In this document: piece by piece, positions 24,425 to 32,224 of the stretch | Numbering within the stretch: the first letter of the stretch is position 1 | Layout: the number at the start of each line of letters is the position of its first letter | From: Bacillota bacterium | GTDB lineage: Bacteria; Bacillota; Clostridia; Lachnospirales; Lachnospiraceae | Direction: 5' to 3' | Assembly (NCBI GenBank): GCA_023416695.1 | Contig: JAEZGY010000078.1 | Coordinates: 1 to 32,809 of the forward strand | Length of the DNA stretch: 32,809 nt | Notes under the pieces: model-generated | Seen by the model: only the letters and a program-made list of their open reading frames with translations | What the model was told of the DNA's origin: nothing | Database searches by the model: none | Program-made: the position numbers and the translations under genes

Positions 24425-24589
24425 CATTTTTCTTATTTCATGGTGTTTTTGCCTGCCATACAAGGCTTTTATTTTTAGTGGGCGCATAAAACTCCATATG
24501 GCATAATCAGAATCGTTTGGCAACAAGCGATTTTTTTGTTGCATAGAAGTTTATCAAAATTTTATGTAATAATGCGAAGGAGTGATTGT
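24425..24589. other. Remainder of the ABC-F leader
   Basis: T-rich sequence with a weak GCCT/AGGC hairpin and T tract near 24452-24476, and a GCAACA/TGTTGC hairpin (24520-24542). These may be alternative pairings of the attenuator. No ORF with an SD was seen. Confidence 0.4.
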
Positions 24590-26155
24590 ATGGCACAAAT
24601 AAGTGTATCAAATATGACATTTTGCTATGAAGGTAGCTATGATAATATTTTTGAAAATGTATCCTTTACTATCGACACCGATTGGAAGCTTGGTTTTATT
24701 GGTCGAAATGGAAAGGGGAAAACTACGTTTCTTAAATTACTTTTGGAAGAACACGAATATGAGGGAAGCATTACCTCATCCATTAGTTTTGACTATTTTC
24801 CCTATAAAGTATCGGAAGAAGACAAAGAGCGAAATACCATTGATATCATAGAGGAAATTCATCCTGACTATGAACTATGGCGGGTTTTAATGGAGCTGGA
24901 TCAGCTGTGTGTAGACGGAGAAGTTTTATATCGACCATATAGTAGTCTAAGCCATGGGGAACGCACTAAGGTAATGTTAGCCCTACTCTTTTCTAGGGAA
25001 AACTATTTTCTTTTGATTGATGAACCTACTAATCATCTAGATCAGCAAACGAGAGATCTTGTGCGAGACTATTTAAACACTAAAAAGGGCTTTATTTTAG
25101 TATCTCATGATCGTTGGTTATTAGATCAGTGCATCGACCATGTCTTAGTCCTTAATAAAAGCAATATAACAGTAGGGAAAGGTAATTTTTCTACTTGGTG
25201 GGAAAACAAAGAACGTCAGGACAATTTTGAAAAGAGAGAAAATGAGAAGCTGAAACAGGAAATTAAGAAGTTAGAGGAGTCTGCAAAAGCCAGCGCAGCT
25301 TGGGCGGACAAGGTAGAACGCTCTAAGATCGGGTTTAATCCAACAAAGGAGCATGACCGGTGTCTAGATACAAGGGCATACTTAGGAGAAAAATCAAGAA
25401 GAATGCAACAAAGGCGTAAGAATCTAGAAAGACGAAAACAAAAGGGTATCGAAGAGAAGTCCAGTCTTCTTAAGAATTTGGAGGAAACCAAACGTCTTAA
25501 GCTTAAGCCACTACAGCATCATAAGGAAACCTATCTAAGATTTTTTGACTATTCCCTCTCTTATGGGGACCATGAGATTATAAATAATCTTACTATGGAG
25601 CTTAAGAGAGGAGACCGAATGGTTCTTCGAGGTATTAACGGCTGTGGAAAATCCAGTATCATAAAAGGGATTTTATCATCACCAGGAGTCCATGTGTTAA
25701 ATCAATTTTCCTCCTGTTATAAAGAGACTACAGAACAAGATGTTTTAAGAGAAGAAAGAGGTGTTAAACAGGTTGCAAGTGGGCTTGTTATCTCCTATAT
25801 CAATCAGGATAGCTCCTTTTTAAGAGGGAGTTTGGACCGATATATTGAGAGTTTAGGTCTTAGTGACAGTATGTTTAAGACGATCTTAAGACAACTTGAT
25901 TTTGAAAGGGTGCAGTTTGAAAAAGATATGGAGGAGTATTCAGAAGGTCAGAAGAAGAAGGTTCTTTTGGCGGGAAGTCTATTACAGGAAGCACATCTAT
26001 ATATTTGGGATGAGCCCCTTAACTATATTGATGTTTTTTCTAGAATGCAAATCGAGGAACTGATACTTACCTATCAACCAACTATGCTTTTCGTAGAGCA
26101 TGACCAATTCTTTTGTGAGAAAATAGCAACCGCTATTCAAAAAATTGACAAGTAG
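24590..26155 (+). CDS. Lsa-type ABC-F ribosome-protection protein
   Basis: 521 residues from ATG 24590, with AAGGAG eight bases upstream; in-frame upstream codons lack a site. Two ABC domains and no membrane segment. Walker A1 is GRNGKGKTT (about 38-46), signature 1 is LSHGE, and Walker B1 is LLIDEPTNHLD (about 140-150). The charged inter-domain linker spans about 205-300. Walker A2 is GINGCGKSS (about 348-356), signature 2 is SEGQK, and Walker B2 is LYIWDEPLNYID. The spacing and the phrases VSHDR, GNFSTWW and IWDEPLNYIDVF match Lsa(A)-like proteins. These bind the ribosomal E site and dislodge lincosamides, pleuromutilins and streptogramin A. Drug-inducible control is suggested by the leader. 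The precise resistance spectrum is inference. Confidence 0.92.
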   Translation: MAQISVSNMTFCYEGSYDNIFENVSFTIDTDWKLGFIGRNGKGKTTFLKLLLEEHEYEGSITSSISFDYFPYKVSEEDKERNTIDIIEEIHPDYELWRVLMELDQLCVDGEVLYRPYSSLSHGERTKVMLALLFSRENYFLLIDEPTNHLDQQTRDLVRDYLNTKKGFILVSHDRWLLDQCIDHVLVLNKSNITVGKGNFSTWWENKERQDNFEKRENEKLKQEIKKLEESAKASAAWADKVERSKIGFNPTKEHDRCLDTRAYLGEKSRRMQQRRKNLERRKQKGIEEKSSLLKNLEETKRLKLKPLQHHKETYLRFFDYSLSYGDHEIINNLTMELKRGDRMVLRGINGCGKSSIIKGILSSPGVHVLNQFSSCYKETTEQDVLREERGVKQVASGLVISYINQDSSFLRGSLDRYIESLGLSDSMFKTILRQLDFERVQFEKDMEEYSEGQKKKVLLAGSLLQEAHLYIWDEPLNYIDVFSRMQIEELILTYQPTMLFVEHDQFFCEKIATAIQKIDK

Positions 26156-26203
26156 GATATAATATATTTTAGACAATAGTAAGAGTTGATATGTGGAGGA
26201 TTT

Positions 26204-26728
26204 ATGAAAGCTATAAAACGGATGTTAATGATGTTACTTTTCACCTTAGTACTTAGTTTTACACTAGTAGGATGTGGGAAGGATATGATAGAGGATAGTT
26301 CCGATATGGCGAAGGCCATAGCAAAGTTTTTAGAGGTAGATAAGGTTAGCCTTTACTCTACCAAGGTGTTGAATAACTATAACTATGTTTGCTTTTATTA
26401 TAAGGGAGCAACTGAGCAGGAAAGTGGTTATAGCTATGCGGCGTTTCGTAAGACGACTACAGGAGATTATGTACTGGAATTTGCTCAGGTGCCATCTAAG
26501 CTTATTCCTATGGCACAAGGCATAGGAGCAGCGTATTTTGATGATCATTTCATCTTAGTATCTTCCAATGAAAAGTTGGATAAGATACACCTAAGCGGAG
26601 AAATTGAGGAAGTAGTTAAGGTGAAAAATACTCCATATATTTATGCCATAGATATTTTCCAGGGAAGTGATATTGCAAAGAATGTAAAGTGTAGCTTCTA
26701 CGATAAAAATGGGAATGAGATTAAGTAA
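26204..26728 (+). CDS. Small lipoprotein
   Basis: 174 residues from ATG 26204, with GGAGGA four bases upstream. The signal peptide ends in LVG-C24, so it is probably a lipidated surface protein. The mature part (about 150 residues) is polar with scattered aromatics and ends in SFYDKNGNEIK. No family was recognised. It lies 23 bases before the cardiolipin synthase gene and is likely cotranscribed with the two phospholipid genes, so a role at the membrane is plausible but unproven. Confidence 0.82.
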   Translation: MKAIKRMLMMLLFTLVLSFTLVGCGKDMIEDSSDMAKAIAKFLEVDKVSLYSTKVLNNYNYVCFYYKGATEQESGYSYAAFRKTTTGDYVLEFAQVPSKLIPMAQGIGAAYFDDHFILVSSNEKLDKIHLSGEIEEVVKVKNTPYIYAIDIFQGSDIAKNVKCSFYDKNGNEIK

Positions 26729-26751
26729 TACAGGCAGGTGAGGATAGTAGC

Positions 26752-28281
26752 ATGCAGAAAGAGAATAATAATAGTGTTGGAAGGGTTGCGATTGCAGCCC
26801 TTAGTGTATTGATTCAGATTATTTGGATTGTAGCCCAAGTATGGAAATTGAATGCATACTATATGTATTTTTCTTGGTTTATCCAGCTAATCGCAGTGCT
26901 TCTAGTATTACGAATCTATACGCAGTCAGACTATTCTACCATCAAAACCCCATGGATGATTCTTCTTCTCGTTATTCCATTTGTGGGAGTAAGCTTTTAT
27001 TTCCTATTTGGTAAACCAGGAGTTCATGGAAGAATCAAGAAGCAATTTCATGGGGCTTGGGACAGGGTACAAGATATTTTAAAACAGGATGAGAAGGTAC
27101 TTCATAGATTAAAGGAGACAAACCTTGCCATTGGTAATCAGGTAGGTTATACCTCTCAGTATGGTGGTTATCCTGTTTATGATAATACTGATGTTACCTT
27201 TTATGCTGAGGGATTTATAGCCATCGAGGCCCAGAAGGAGGAACTTCAAAAGGCCAAGCATTTCATTTTTATGGAGTATCATGCCATAGAGGATTCTACC
27301 TCCTTTCATGCCATAGAGGAGATTCTTGTAGCGAAAGTAAAGGAAGGAGTAGAGGTTAGATTACTTTATGATGATGTTGGTAGTGTAGGATTTATCAGTC
27401 GACCTTTTGTGAAACGAATGCTTGAGCAGGGAATTCAGTGTCGGGTATTCAATCCAATTATTCCAGTGTTAAATGTCTTCATGAACAATCGAGATCATAG
27501 GAAGATTACAGTAATCGATGGTAGAGTTGGGTTCACGGGAGGTTATAATCTGGCGGATGAATACTTTAATCTTGTAAAACCTTATGGTTACTGGAAGGAC
27601 ACCGGAATCAAGCTAGAAGGGGATGCAGTACGAAGCCTGACAGCCATTTTCTTAGAAAACTGGGATGCTAGGAAGGATGCAAAACAAGAGATTGCAGTAT
27701 ATTTTCCGAAGATAGAGTATGTAGCTAAGGAGTCAACCTATGTTCAACCTTATGCCAATAGTCCTTTAAAGAAGGAACACCTAGCAGAAAATATCTATCT
27801 TAATATGATAAAAACGGCATCAAGGTATTTATTTATTACCACGCCGTATTTAATTTTAGACGAAGTAATGAATGCAGAATTGGGACTAGCTGCAAAAAGT
27901 GGGGTAGATGTCCGCATTATCACCCCTGGAATTCCAGATAAAAAGCTAGTTTATAAAATGACACGCTCCTATTATGCAGGTCTTGTGAAGCAGGGAGTTC
28001 GGATTTACGAGTATACACCAGGATTTATGCATTCAAAACAATTTTTAGCGGATGATGAAAGTGCCATTGTAGGAACCATTAACCTGGATTATCGCAGTAT
28101 GTATCTGAACTTTGAAAATGCTACGTATTTCTATGGTGGATCCGCAATCCAGACAATAAAACAAGATTTCTTAAATGTATTTCCAGTCTGTGAGGAAGTA
28201 ACTGAGAAATACAAGCAGCCTAAGTTTGCAAGGCTTAGACTTAGTCAGTGTCTGTTACGTTTATTTGCTCCATTGGTATAA
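26752..28281 (+). CDS. cls: Cardiolipin synthase, PLD type
   Basis: 509 residues. Two to three N-terminal TM segments (about 9-27, 34-52, 63-83) are followed by two phospholipase D domains. HKD motif 1 is HRKITVID (H249) and HKD motif 2 is HSKQFLADD (H427), both complete. The enzyme condenses two phosphatidylglycerol molecules to cardiolipin and glycerol at the membrane. Length and order match ClsA/YwnE-type synthases. It follows the lipoprotein by 23 bases and precedes the fusion enzyme by 32 bases. Confidence 0.95.
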   Translation: MQKENNNSVGRVAIAALSVLIQIIWIVAQVWKLNAYYMYFSWFIQLIAVLLVLRIYTQSDYSTIKTPWMILLLVIPFVGVSFYFLFGKPGVHGRIKKQFHGAWDRVQDILKQDEKVLHRLKETNLAIGNQVGYTSQYGGYPVYDNTDVTFYAEGFIAIEAQKEELQKAKHFIFMEYHAIEDSTSFHAIEEILVAKVKEGVEVRLLYDDVGSVGFISRPFVKRMLEQGIQCRVFNPIIPVLNVFMNNRDHRKITVIDGRVGFTGGYNLADEYFNLVKPYGYWKDTGIKLEGDAVRSLTAIFLENWDARKDAKQEIAVYFPKIEYVAKESTYVQPYANSPLKKEHLAENIYLNMIKTASRYLFITTPYLILDEVMNAELGLAAKSGVDVRIITPGIPDKKLVYKMTRSYYAGLVKQGVRIYEYTPGFMHSKQFLADDESAIVGTINLDYRSMYLNFENATYFYGGSAIQTIKQDFLNVFPVCEEVTEKYKQPKFARLRLSQCLLRLFAPLV

Positions 28282-28313
28282 GTATCCTAGTGTAAGAAGA
28301 AAGGCAACAGAAT

Positions 28314-30338
28314 ATGAAGAAGAGAGAATGGCTTAGTATTCCCAACCTTATGGGATATCTGCGTCTTACTCTAGCAGTAGTGTATTTTTTCTTGGTAGTA
28401 AGGGCACAGACTAAAGAAGATTATTATGTTGCAGCTGTAATCATAGGGATATCTATGATTACAGATTTTTTTGATGGGAAAATTGCTAGAAAATTTCACA
28501 TGGTCACAGCCTTAGGGAAGGTATTAGATCCCTTAGCAGATAAGGTTACCTTAGGTGTGATTGCCCTAAGTTTTGTCTGGCGTTATCCTTTAATGGAAAA
28601 GGTACTACTATTATTTTTAGTAAAAGAAGGCTTTATGTTAGTGGCAGGGATGCTATTAATGAGGCATGGTTGGAGGACTACTGGAGCTACTATGTATGGC
28701 AAGGTTTGTACTGCCACCATGTATCTTATTGGTTTTCTTTTACTTGCTAAACCTCAGCTATCCATACTAGTTGTCAATATCCTTTTTCTAGTTGAAATGG
28801 TTGTTATGGTAATTACTCTATTCTCTTATATTGAGCTTTATCTTCAGATTGCATTTTGCATACGGGCGGGAAAAGCAGTACAAAATATTGACTGGAAAGC
28901 TCTAACTACTAGCAGAAAGAAAAGGCATAAATACCTAAGACGAGGATTTTTCTTTACTATGATATGTTTTGCCATTTATGTGGTGGCAGGAACCATTTAT
29001 CCATTCTCATCAGTTCCCAAGGTGTCTGAGGTGATAAAGCAAAACTTTCATGTTAAGGATTATTATAATGATAAAGTAGGAAGTGACCGAGCGGCTATTA
29101 TTGAAGATAATGAACAAGCGCTAGATATCAGACTTCAGATGATTGCAGGGGCAAAGGAAAGAATTATTCTCTCCACCTTTGATATTCGTACTGACGATTC
29201 TGGTAAAGATATCTTAGCTGCCCTTTTGGCTGCTTGTGACCGTGGAGTGAAAGTAGAGCTATTCGTGGATGGATTTAATTCTTGGGTGAATATGGAGCAT
29301 AATCCTTATTTTATTGCACTATCCGCTCATACCAATGGAAAAATTATTTTATACAATAGGCTTAATCTTTTACATCCAGGGTCTATTATGGGAAGAATGC
29401 ATGACAAATATTTATTGGTAGATAACACAGCATATCTTCTAGGAGGTAGAAATACCTTTAACTATTTTTTAGGTAGCTATGAAGGTCATGAGAATTATGA
29501 CAGAGATGTGTTAGTGTATAATACAGGTAGTATGAATAGCTCTATTTATGAGCTTCTAAGCTATTATGAGGAAATTATATCTTTGGATTGTTGTGAGAAT
29601 TTTTGTGAGGATTCTTCTTGGGCGTGGCATCCTAGTGTAAAACGAGCAAGGCAGGAGTTAGAAGTAAGGTATCAGCAGTTAAAATATAATCGGCCCCAAC
29701 TATTTGACAAATACTATGACTATGAAGGAAATACATGTGAGACCAATGCAATTCATCTTCTAAAGAATCCAATTCATACCGGCATTAAAGAACCCATTGT
29801 ATTTGAAGAGCTTATGAAGTTAGCGAATCAGGCAAAGGTGGATGTAACCATACATACACCTTATTTGATTTGTAATGAAGCAATGTATGAAGAACTAAAA
29901 GCTTTGGGTAGTAAGGCTAGAGTAATGTTCAACTCAGCAGCCAATAATGGCAATCTATTTGCTGCGGTAGATTATATGAATCATAAAGAAGAGATTATAG
30001 ACACAGGAGTACAGGTCCTTGAGTATGAAGGTGGGGTATCCTACCATGGCAAAAGTATTGTCATTGACGATGAGTTATCCATCATTGGAACCTTTAATAT
30101 AGATATGAGAAGTATGTATATTAATACAGAGCTTATGGTGGTGATAAATAGTAAAGAATGTAACACACAGCTAAGAAAAAGCATGTTAGAATATGAGAAA
30201 AGTGCTGTTATGGTAAAGGATAAGAATGGCTATAGCTCTTATCCAAAGGATTTAGTAAGAAGGGAGCTTTCCACTAAGAAGAAAGTAGTACACAAATTAT
30301 TTGGGTGGATGTTGGACAAGGTACGATTTCTATTATAA
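28314..30338 (+). CDS. Fusion of CDP-alcohol phosphotransferase and PLD-type synthase
   Basis: A 674-residue, two-enzyme protein. Residues 1-195 form a CDP-alcohol phosphatidyltransferase (PgsA/Cls-eukaryotic type) with several TMs and the full motif D51xxD54G55xxA58R59x8G68xxxD72xxxD76. After another TM (about 213-233), residues 250-674 are a PLD-type enzyme with both HKD motifs intact: HDKYLLVD (H363, K365, D370) and HGKSIVID (H578, K580, D585). One reading is that the first half makes phosphatidylglycerol phosphate (or cardiolipin from CDP-diacylglycerol) and the second half uses the product. TM counting puts the PLD part outside the cytoplasm, but this is uncertain. The start has only weak AAGG upstream. 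It is the last gene of the lipoprotein-cls operon. Confidence 0.9.
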   Translation: MKKREWLSIPNLMGYLRLTLAVVYFFLVVRAQTKEDYYVAAVIIGISMITDFFDGKIARKFHMVTALGKVLDPLADKVTLGVIALSFVWRYPLMEKVLLLFLVKEGFMLVAGMLLMRHGWRTTGATMYGKVCTATMYLIGFLLLAKPQLSILVVNILFLVEMVVMVITLFSYIELYLQIAFCIRAGKAVQNIDWKALTTSRKKRHKYLRRGFFFTMICFAIYVVAGTIYPFSSVPKVSEVIKQNFHVKDYYNDKVGSDRAAIIEDNEQALDIRLQMIAGAKERIILSTFDIRTDDSGKDILAALLAACDRGVKVELFVDGFNSWVNMEHNPYFIALSAHTNGKIILYNRLNLLHPGSIMGRMHDKYLLVDNTAYLLGGRNTFNYFLGSYEGHENYDRDVLVYNTGSMNSSIYELLSYYEEIISLDCCENFCEDSSWAWHPSVKRARQELEVRYQQLKYNRPQLFDKYYDYEGNTCETNAIHLLKNPIHTGIKEPIVFEELMKLANQAKVDVTIHTPYLICNEAMYEELKALGSKARVMFNSAANNGNLFAAVDYMNHKEEIIDTGVQVLEYEGGVSYHGKSIVIDDELSIIGTFNIDMRSMYINTELMVVINSKECNTQLRKSMLEYEKSAVMVKDKNGYSSYPKDLVRRELSTKKKVVHKLFGWMLDKVRFLL

Positions 30339-30418
30339 GAGATAGGCAGAAAGTAATAATTGCATAGATTGTAGAGAATACTATACGTAAACTTAATTAT
30401 GTATAGGAGGTTTAAAAT

Positions 30419-30610
30419 ATGGGAGTGTATGATATCGGTGCTTTACCAGTAGGCTTTGGATTTAAGCTAGCAATGGATGTTGCGGCTATGGAAAAATTCT
30501 CAGCTTTAAGTGAAGTGGAGAAGAATGACATGATCGCTTATGTACAAGGTGGAAATACCTCAGAAGAGGCTGAGAGACGAGTAGAAGAAGCAATTCGAAG
30601 GCTCCATTAG
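30419..30610 (+). CDS. Small conserved protein of the LPxGFG type
   Basis: 63 residues. The pattern LPVGFGFKLAMDVAAMEKF, then LSEVEKNDMI, and a charged helical C-terminus resembles a widespread small protein of Lachnospiraceae and related Clostridia with no known function. AGGAGG precedes the ATG at good spacing. It is a separate transcription unit or a tail of the phospholipid operon; a weak promoter (TTGCAT 30360, TATACG 30382) lies upstream. Confidence 0.8.
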   Translation: MGVYDIGALPVGFGFKLAMDVAAMEKFSALSEVEKNDMIAYVQGGNTSEEAERRVEEAIRRLH

Positions 30611-30628
30611 ATCCTCTTAAACCCTTTG

Positions 30629-30657
30629 TTGACCTTAAGTAGGGTTGTAGATATAAT
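30629..30657 (+). promoter_or_regulatory. Promoter of the ROK repressor gene
   Basis: TTGACC (30629-30634), 17-bp spacer, TATAAT (30652-30657). Confidence 0.8.
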
Positions 30658-30660
30658 AGG

Positions 30661-30677
30661 CATATAATGATTATATG
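30661..30677. promoter_or_regulatory. 17-bp perfect dyad at the ROK transcription start
   Basis: CATATAAT-G-ATTATATG is a perfect inverted repeat just downstream of the -10 box, placed to block initiation. It is a probable autoregulatory operator. Confidence 0.6.
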
Positions 30678-30700
30678 GTAAGGCTTACGGGAGGAAAAGC

Positions 30701-31903
30701 ATGAACCTAGAAGGGAAGAATCAAAAGAGCATACGCATTGAAAATCTAATGCAGGCCCTAAGAATTATTGCTTTTCAAGGGCCTTGTTCCAGAAAAGAAT
30801 TGACCCAGCAAATGGGTCTTACGAAAATGAGTATTACCAACATTGTAAATACATTTTTATCTAGAGGTCTTGTTACAGAAGTGGAGATAGCAGTGGACCA
30901 GCATATGTCCTCGGGACCAAGGCCTTTTCTACTAAAAATTGCTACTGGAAAGTTAGTGGCAATCGGCATACATATTACAGAGTATTCTATTAACGGACAG
31001 TTATATGATATGGCAGATGGAGTACTATTAGAAAGAAAAATAGTGACCGAAAGTATTCATTCAAAAGCGTATTTTCTTAGCAGTATAAAACAACTTGTAG
31101 ATGAGTTAATGGAGTATCAGTTACTCAACAGTCTTCAGGTTGTGGCTATAGGCATTACGGATGACTATTTTATTAATCGTGTACAGGGTTCCGTATCCTT
31201 TAAGGGAAACCAGCTAGGTATTGACATCAATTTCATAAGGAGTAACCTAGAACAAAAATATCAAGTTCCAATTTACATTGAGAACATGCATATCGGGATT
31301 CTTTTAACTGAAATGGCATTTGGATTTTATGATAGTAATAAAAAGTATTATTTTTTGTCGATTTCAGATGAGATCAGAGGTGCTTTTACCAGTGAATATT
31401 ACATACAAAAAGGCTGTGTTGGTTTATCTGGTATGGTGGGGCATATGAGTATTAAGTTTGATGGACCGAGATGTAGTTGTGGTAACCGAGGTTGTTATGA
31501 GAATTACGGAAATATTGCTGGATTACTGAGGGATAGTAACTGTTCTTCCATTGAAGAACTTAATAATAACTTAGCTAATAGAGAACCACTTGCCTTACGG
31601 GCGTTGGAGAACTTTATTCAAGTAACAACCATTGCAATCACAAACATAGTGAATCTCTATGACCCTGAGATAATCGTCGTTGGTGGTAATGTATTAAAGC
31701 TAGACAAATCTATTTTGAAGAAGATTGAATACCTAGTCAATGACAGCTTTGTATTCCGAAAACAGCGAACGATCTCCATCATCCCTTCAACTCTTACAGA
31801 ATATCATCACCAAAAAGGGGCAGCAATTATGGCAGTTTATCAGATGACTGGAAATAAAGACTATGTAAGAATGATTTGTGAAGACAACGAGCAAATAAGC
31901 TGA
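30701..31903 (+). CDS. ROK-family transcriptional regulator (NagC/XylR-like)
   Basis: 400 residues. The N-terminal winged helix is at about 10-75 (SRKELTQQMGLTKMSITNIVNTF) and the ROK sugar-sensor domain at about 85-390. The zinc-site motif is CSCGNRGCYENY (about 257-268), with GHM at about 247. The usual kinase signature region NDANAAALGE is replaced by IENMHIGILLTEM, so this is a sensor rather than a sugar kinase. A sugar or derivative probably relieves repression. The nearest carbohydrate gene, the GH3 enzyme, is over 10 kb away, so the target may be elsewhere. GGGAGG lies upstream of the ATG. Confidence 0.93.
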   Translation: MNLEGKNQKSIRIENLMQALRIIAFQGPCSRKELTQQMGLTKMSITNIVNTFLSRGLVTEVEIAVDQHMSSGPRPFLLKIATGKLVAIGIHITEYSINGQLYDMADGVLLERKIVTESIHSKAYFLSSIKQLVDELMEYQLLNSLQVVAIGITDDYFINRVQGSVSFKGNQLGIDINFIRSNLEQKYQVPIYIENMHIGILLTEMAFGFYDSNKKYYFLSISDEIRGAFTSEYYIQKGCVGLSGMVGHMSIKFDGPRCSCGNRGCYENYGNIAGLLRDSNCSSIEELNNNLANREPLALRALENFIQVTTIAITNIVNLYDPEIIVVGGNVLKLDKSILKKIEYLVNDSFVFRKQRTISIIPSTLTEYHHQKGAAIMAVYQMTGNKDYVRMICEDNEQIS

Positions 31904-31938
31904 ATTTACAGTAAAGTACATATTACAGGCTGCGAATA

Positions 31939-32167
31939 GCAATCCCATGGAAGGCTGTTTAAACACGTTGGTCCTTAGGCCTGGTTATGGTATTAAGAAG
32001 GAACAAGGTTTTAATAATTACAGGAGAGTAAACTAAAAATCCTTCAGTAGGACTGCAATTCTTTCCTTCTCTGTAAGTTTTAAAGCCATAATAATCTTTC
32101 TCACCATCAGGCCTTACGTACCACTACGTGTTTAATTCATGCGAAAGCTTGCCTTTCATGGGATTGG
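31939..32167. repeat. Diverged inverted repeat (foldback) of about 100 bp per arm
   Basis: The arms at 31939-32033 and 32061-32167 are reverse-complement relatives. GCAATCCCATGGAAGGC (31939-31955) matches 32151-32167 at 15 of 17 bases. TTAAACACGT (31959) matches 32126-32135, AGGCCTG (31977) matches 32108-32114, and TTACAG near 32018 matches the other arm, all in the same order. It may be the remnant of a small non-coding mobile element or an inverted duplication. No ORF of useful length lies inside. Confidence 0.55.
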
Positions 32168-32181
32168 CTAAAGCAGCCATA

Positions 32182-32224
32182 AAACAGAAAGATGCTGTTG
32201 CAAAGCAACAGCATCTTTCTGTTT
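32182..32224 (-). terminator. rpoD terminator
   Basis: A perfect 20-bp stem (arms 32182-32201 and 32205-32224, loop of three) overlaps the rpoD stop codon. T-rich sequence follows on the minus strand. Confidence 0.9.

Noticed and set aside
32033..32108. Short minus-strand reading frame (starts MVRKIIMALKL)
   Set aside because: Only about 24 codons, with a stop just upstream and no ribosome binding site. It lies within the foldback repeat and is best explained as part of that element.
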